From: JAFGTP01 sp964498725 | GTDB lineage: Bacteria > Fidelibacterota > UBA2242 > JAFGTP01 | Assembly: GCA_964498725.1 (NCBI GenBank) | Contig: CAZCHS010000075.1 | Coordinates: 1-17,323, forward strand | DNA: 17,323 nucleotides | Reading direction: 5' to 3' | Shown here: positions 14,042 through 17,323 of the stretch, piece by piece | Layout: each line of letters starts with the position of its first letter | Position numbering within the stretch: the stretch's first letter is position 1 | Program-made: the position numbers and the translations under genes | The notes under the pieces: model-generated | What the model saw: only the letters and a program-made list of their open reading frames with translations | What the model was told of the DNA's origin: nothing | Database searches by the model: none

Positions 14042-15208
14042 TCAGTTATTCACAAAAATCGGATCGATATGAATTTCAAAATCAATATCGTCGATCTTTT
14101 CTTTTAATTTCTTCAATAATTTATCTTTCATTTCCCGGTGATTATGACTTTCATCAGGAAAGACAACATCAAAAACAACAATATCATGCTCCCGGTTCAT
14201 ACGGACATCATGAAAATCCTTTAGAAAATCCAGTTCTTCATGTAATGACATCAATTCATGTTTCACCTGTTTGAGGACAGGATTGTCCAGTTCAATGGGG
14301 TCTATATGGACAGTGACATGGGCATCCAGAGAATCCGTCAACTTCTTCTCCACATCCCGTGCAATACTATGGGTTTCGCCACAGGAGAGTTGACAATTGA
14401 CTTCGATATGGAGGGAGATAAATTTATTACCGCCATATTGATGAACAATAATATCGTGGGAATCAATGACACCGGCCACTGAGTTTGCGATATTTTTCAC
14501 CCTTTGAATGAATTCATCAGCAGGTGCCACACCCAAAATCAAACCGCCCGCTTCCAGGGATATTGAAAACCCGGTATAGATCAACATCAATCCCACCAAA
14601 CCACTGCCAACACCATCCATATAGTAAAGCCCGAATTTCCCCAGGTAAACACTGATGAGAACAAAAACAGTGGATATTACATCAGTATAATGATGCACTG
14701 CATCAGCTTTGATTGACTGGGAATCGATTTTCACGCCAATATACTTCGTCAGGTGTCCCATCCAGAATTTCACCAGCATGGTAAAAATAATGATCACCAA
14801 AATCGGCAGGGAATACTTAAACTCAGCCGGATGACTAAAGCGGTCAATTCCCTCTCTGACAAATTCGATTCCGGCAACGATCAGGATAATGGCTATTACC
14901 AGTGTAGCCACATATTCCGCCCGCTGATGCCCAAAGGGATGTTCCTTATCCGGCGGTTTTCCCGCGATCTTGAATCCAATGATCACGATCACCGAGGTCG
15001 CTGTATCGGAAATTGAATGAATGGAATCCGCCACCAGCGCCAGTGAATTGATCAAAAGGCCTGTGATCAGTTTGATAATGAACAATATTGAGTTGACCAC
15101 AATACTTGACCAACCGGCAAAATTGCCGTAACGGGCACGGGTTTGTTTCCACTCTTTGCTTTCTTTAACAAAGAGCGAAAGCAGTTTGTCATGCAGCGTG
15201 GTTATCAT
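14042..15208 (-). CDS. Cation diffusion facilitator (CDF) family metal transporter with extended cytoplasmic domain
   Basis: A 388-residue membrane protein with about six hydrophobic segments. Metal-site motifs are ADSIHSISD in TM2 (His64 and Asp68) and ADAVHHYTD in TM5, an HD-HD arrangement. In characterised CDFs this favours Zn(II) over the Fe/Zn-type DD-HD of YiiP/FieF. The signature HPFGHQRAEY follows TM2-3. After residue ~230 come two consecutive cytoplasmic dimerisation-type domains, one ending VHIDP and the second ending IHIDP, making the protein ~90 residues longer than a basic CDF. It exports divalent cations from the cytosol by proton exchange. Its ATG overlaps the leuD stop by four bases, so it is translationally tied to an operon of Fe-S enzymes, an unusual place for an exporter. 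Confidence 0.88.
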   Translation of the reverse strand: MITTLHDKLLSLFVKESKEWKQTRARYGNFAGWSSIVVNSILFIIKLITGLLINSLALVADSIHSISDTATSVIVIIGFKIAGKPPDKEHPFGHQRAEYVATLVIAIILIVAGIEFVREGIDRFSHPAEFKYSLPILVIIIFTMLVKFWMGHLTKYIGVKIDSQSIKADAVHHYTDVISTVFVLISVYLGKFGLYYMDGVGSGLVGLMLIYTGFSISLEAGGLILGVAPADEFIQRVKNIANSVAGVIDSHDIIVHQYGGNKFISLHIEVNCQLSCGETHSIARDVEKKLTDSLDAHVTVHIDPIELDNPVLKQVKHELMSLHEELDFLKDFHDVRMNREHDIVVFDVVFPDESHNHREMKDKLLKKLKEKIDDIDFEIHIDPIFVNN

Positions 15209-15699
15209 TCAAGTCCTAATTTTTTCCTTGTGTAGGGTATTAAACCACCGGCATTGAAAATTCCCACAACCTCTTCCGGTAAAGGCGGAAAAGTGAAGGT
15301 TTCCTGACCGGTTTTGATGGTTCCCTTATCCGTATCGATTTCAATGGTGTCGCCATGCTTAACCGCATCCACCAGGTCCGGTGATGTCAGGGCCGGCAGC
15401 CCGTAATTGATACAATTGCGGTAAAATATCCGTGCAAAGGATTTTCCTATCACCGCGCCTACGCCGGCATAAACAAGACAGGCGGCAGCTTGTTCCCGGG
15501 AACTGCCGCAGCCGAAATTGGTGCCGCCGACTATAATATCATTCTCCTGAACATTTTTGGCAAAATCCGCATCCAGGTCTTCCAGGGCAATTTTCGCCAT
15601 CTCTTCGGGTTCTGTGACAGTATAAGTATACTTACCGGGAAAGAGCACATCGGTATTGATGTCATCACCATATTTCCATACTTTGCCTTTTATAATCAT
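15205..15699 (-). CDS. leuD: 3-isopropylmalate dehydratase small subunit (LeuD family)
   Basis: A 164-residue swivel-domain subunit with GDDINTDVLFPG near the N-terminus, a specificity loop reading KYTYTVTEPEE, then GGTNFGCGSSREQAA and KSFARIFYRNCINYGLPAL, all typical of the short LeuD of archaeal/anaerobe type. It pairs with LeuC to interconvert 2- and 3-isopropylmalate; related pairs act on citramalate or homoaconitate. It has a GGGAG Shine-Dalgarno 8 bases before the ATG and starts 28 bases after leuC. The loop lacks the YL- motif seen in better-known members, so a non-leucine substrate is possible. Confidence 0.85.
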   Translation of the reverse strand: MIIKGKVWKYGDDINTDVLFPGKYTYTVTEPEEMAKIALEDLDADFAKNVQENDIIVGGTNFGCGSSREQAAACLVYAGVGAVIGKSFARIFYRNCINYGLPALTSPDLVDAVKHGDTIEIDTDKGTIKTGQETFTFPPLPEEVVGIFNAGGLIPYTRKKLGLE

Positions 15700-15727
15700 T
15701 CTTTATTCTCCCTTTTATTACTGATTA

Positions 15728-16984
15728 TTACTTACCAATTTCCCTGAAATCAGCGATCTTGCCCATGAGTGCACAATAAGCGGCTGTCCGCGGACTGGCC
15801 AGGTACACTTCGGAATTTTTATTCCCGAGACGACCTTTAAAATTACGGTTGGAAGTAGCCACAGCCACCTCATCATCGGCCAGAATACCGGCATGATTAC
15901 CCATACAGGGGCCGCAACCGGGATTCATCATCACCGCGCCAAAATCAATCAGTTTTTCCACCCAGCCTTTTTTCAGAATATCCTTGTAGACATTTTTCGA
16001 AGCCGGGAAGACCACCATTCTTACATCAGGATGGATCTGACGGCCATCAATGATATCCACGATCTGTTCAAAATCTTCCAGCCGTCCATTGGTACAGGAA
16101 CCGAAAAACACCTGGTTGATTTTTTTGCCTTTGACCTCAGTGACCGGCGCGACATTATCCACAGTATGGGGTTTGGCCACCATGGGTTCCAATTCGGAAA
16201 CATCAATATTGTAAACTTTATCAAAATCCGCATCATCATCGGACTTGACGATTTCAAACTCTTTGTCGGACACTGATTTTATATAATCAATGGTTTTCTG
16301 GTCCGGCACTACATAGCCGGCTTTAGCGCCCAGTTCTACCGCCATATTGGTCAATACAAAACGGCCGGACAGACTCATTTCTTCAATTGTTGGCCCGCAA
16401 AATTCAATGGCTTTATACAGCGCACCGTCAGCCCCAATCTCGCCGGCAATTTTCAAAACCAGGTCTTTGGCGGTTATTCCTTCAGGAAATTTTCCGGAGA
16501 CATGAATTTTAATGGTTTCCGGGACTTTCAGCCAGATTTTTCCCCGCGCCATGATCACCGCCATTTCACTGCGGCCGATCCCGGCGGAAAAGGCACCAAA
16601 GGCGCCATAGGATGTGGTGTGAGAATCCGAGCCTACGATCAATGTCCCCGGCAAAACGTGGCCTTCTTCATGCATCACCTGGTGACAGATACCCCGGTTG
16701 ATGTCGTAAAAATTCTTTATTCCCTGCTCGGCCACAAATTCACGAATATCTTTGTGATTCTGGGCAAATTTCGCATTCGCCGCCGGCGTGGCATGGTCCA
16801 AAATGATGACATGCTTGTCCGGATCATAGACTTTTTTAACACCGATACTGTAAAACTTTTTTGAAATAGCGGCAGTGTTGTCATGCGACATGGCAACATC
16901 AGGTTCAATTTCCACAATTTCACCGGCAACCACCGGTTTACCCGCTTTTTTTCCTAAGATTTTTTCTGAAAAGGTCTTTCCCAT
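15728..16984 (-). CDS. leuC: 3-isopropylmalate dehydratase large subunit (LeuC family)
   Basis: A 418-residue aconitase-domain subunit of the short (archaeal-type) LeuC/homoaconitase class; E. coli LeuC is ~466. [4Fe-4S] ligands are Cys297 (FGSCTNGRL), Cys357 and Cys360 (PGCGPC). Active-site histidines are retained: ILDHATP (His64) and GICHQ (His101), plus SDSHTT. Together with LeuD downstream it should isomerise isopropylmalate in leucine synthesis, or citramalate/homocitrate derivatives. No leuA or leuB is in the window. It has a GGGGAG Shine-Dalgarno six bases before the ATG and is the first gene of the operon, with a 339-base leader region upstream inside the window. Confidence 0.87.
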   Translation of the reverse strand: MGKTFSEKILGKKAGKPVVAGEIVEIEPDVAMSHDNTAAISKKFYSIGVKKVYDPDKHVIILDHATPAANAKFAQNHKDIREFVAEQGIKNFYDINRGICHQVMHEEGHVLPGTLIVGSDSHTTSYGAFGAFSAGIGRSEMAVIMARGKIWLKVPETIKIHVSGKFPEGITAKDLVLKIAGEIGADGALYKAIEFCGPTIEEMSLSGRFVLTNMAVELGAKAGYVVPDQKTIDYIKSVSDKEFEIVKSDDDADFDKVYNIDVSELEPMVAKPHTVDNVAPVTEVKGKKINQVFFGSCTNGRLEDFEQIVDIIDGRQIHPDVRMVVFPASKNVYKDILKKGWVEKLIDFGAVMMNPGCGPCMGNHAGILADDEVAVATSNRNFKGRLGNKNSEVYLASPRTAAYCALMGKIADFREIGK

Positions 16985-17019
16985 TTGAACTCCCCATCGT
17001 TAGTTTAATATAAAATTAT

Positions 17020-17047
17020 TTATCCTGTTAAAGTCACAGTTATCCTG
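17020..17047 (-). promoter_or_regulatory. Paired direct repeats CAGGATAA upstream of leuC
   Basis: CAGGATAA occurs twice on the minus strand (17047-17040 and 17027-17020), exactly 20 bases apart, about two helical turns, and just upstream of a possible TATATT -10. This geometry suits a dimeric activator or repressor, but eight-base repeats in AT-rich DNA may be chance. Confidence 0.3.
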
Positions 17048-17296
17048 CACACTCGAAAACTGATTGACTCTAAAATTTACAATGCTTGTGTGTACAAATA
17101 GTTCCGGATTTTTTTCCGGACCTGGCTTTTATATTTAACAACCTTCCTCCCTAATTTAAAGGTTAAAATGAAACTATAATTTTAAATGGAAAAAGGAAAG
17201 AGCTTTTAAAAGAGAATTTCATTTTTTTTTAATAAACATTTTTGTGGTGATTAGAAAGTAATTTTCGCAACTACTCAGGTACTTTCTTACTGTAAA

Positions 17297-17323
17297 GGAT
17301 AATTCCTATTATCCGGTTTTTTT
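17297..17323 (+). terminator. Terminator-like hairpin at the right edge
   Basis: GGATAAT (17297-17303) pairs with ATTATCC (17308-17314) around TCCT, followed by GG and seven T. It reads as an intrinsic terminator on the plus strand, although no plus-strand gene lies between leuC and the edge. The stem is AT-rich and the sequence is cut by the window end. Confidence 0.4.

Larger units (their letters stand above)
16985..17323. other. Gene-free leader region upstream of leuC
   Basis: No convincing coding frame on either strand. On the minus strand an AT-rich TATATT (near 17010) could be a -10, but no good -35 lies 16-18 bases upstream of it. Two CAGGATAA direct repeats (17020-17047), a weak TCCGG/CCGGA hairpin (about 17104-17120), an AGAAAGTA/TACTTTCT pair (17253-17287) and a terminator-like hairpin at the edge were seen. 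I see no T-box or leucine-rich leader peptide. Confidence 0.5.

Noticed and set aside
17104..17120. TCCGG-loop-CCGGA hairpin as an attenuator of leuC
   Set aside because: The stem is only five pairs, no T-run follows on the minus strand and no leader peptide is visible.

Overview
The window looks like a chromosomal piece of an anaerobic or microaerophilic Gram-negative bacterium. A lipoprotein signal peptide followed by a CsgG/FlgO-type domain implies an outer membrane. Two ferredoxin-containing MinD-type ATPases, two NifX/orange-protein-like proteins and three aconitase-superfamily proteins imply heavy Fe-S chemistry. The style (AT-rich intergenic DNA, an extracellular-sensor hybrid kinase, CsgG-domain lipoprotein) would fit an FCB-group candidate phylum or a deltaproteobacterium-like lineage. 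That placement is a guess; there is no rRNA or marker gene here.

Layout. (1) 1-67, minus: the first 22 codons of a secreted protein with a TTG start. (2) 226-1616, plus: a two-gene ABC transporter of the FetA/FetB (YbbL/YbbM) family. (3) 1692-2762, minus: CsgG-domain lipoprotein. (4) 2848-5670, minus: a 940-residue membrane hybrid histidine kinase with a periplasmic solute-binding domain. (5) 5718-9878, minus: one compact operon with a clear promoter (9850-9878), a candidate operator (9831-9844) and a strong terminator (5718-5751). In transcription order it holds a DUF134 regulator, a 2[4Fe-4S] ferredoxin broken by an in-frame TAA, a NifX-like protein with a His/Cys tail, an MBL-fold hydrolase, a 69-residue four-cysteine protein, two MinD-like ATPases with inserted ferredoxin domains, and a second NifX/ORP-like protein. 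The gene set recalls the orp (orange protein) locus of Desulfovibrio, with a DUF134 protein as the only regulator-like gene. (6) 9915-10142: a MITE-like element with perfect 18-bp terminal inverted repeats, followed by the frameshifted tail of a signalling protein (about 10165-10356) and a bidirectional terminator (10341-10368). (7) 10387-16984, minus: an operon-like run leuC, leuD, CDF metal transporter, isocitrate-dehydrogenase-like enzyme, HD-fold protein, and a fused large+small-subunit aconitase-like enzyme. (8) 16985-17323: leader region with candidate regulatory repeats.

How the genes fit together. The 5.7-9.9 kb operon probably assembles or handles a metal-sulfur cofactor: the NifX-like proteins carry it, the MinD-like ATPases move or insert it, and DUF134 regulates the set. 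The 10.4-17 kb run is a 2-hydroxy/3-hydroxy acid isomerase plus beta-decarboxylating dehydrogenase module (leucine and/or TCA-type chemistry). The most unusual points are the fused aconitase-like protein, which lacks two histidines that are conserved in the LeuC two genes upstream, next to an HD protein that lacks the histidine of its HD motif; and the ferredoxin gene with a single internal stop in an otherwise intact operon.
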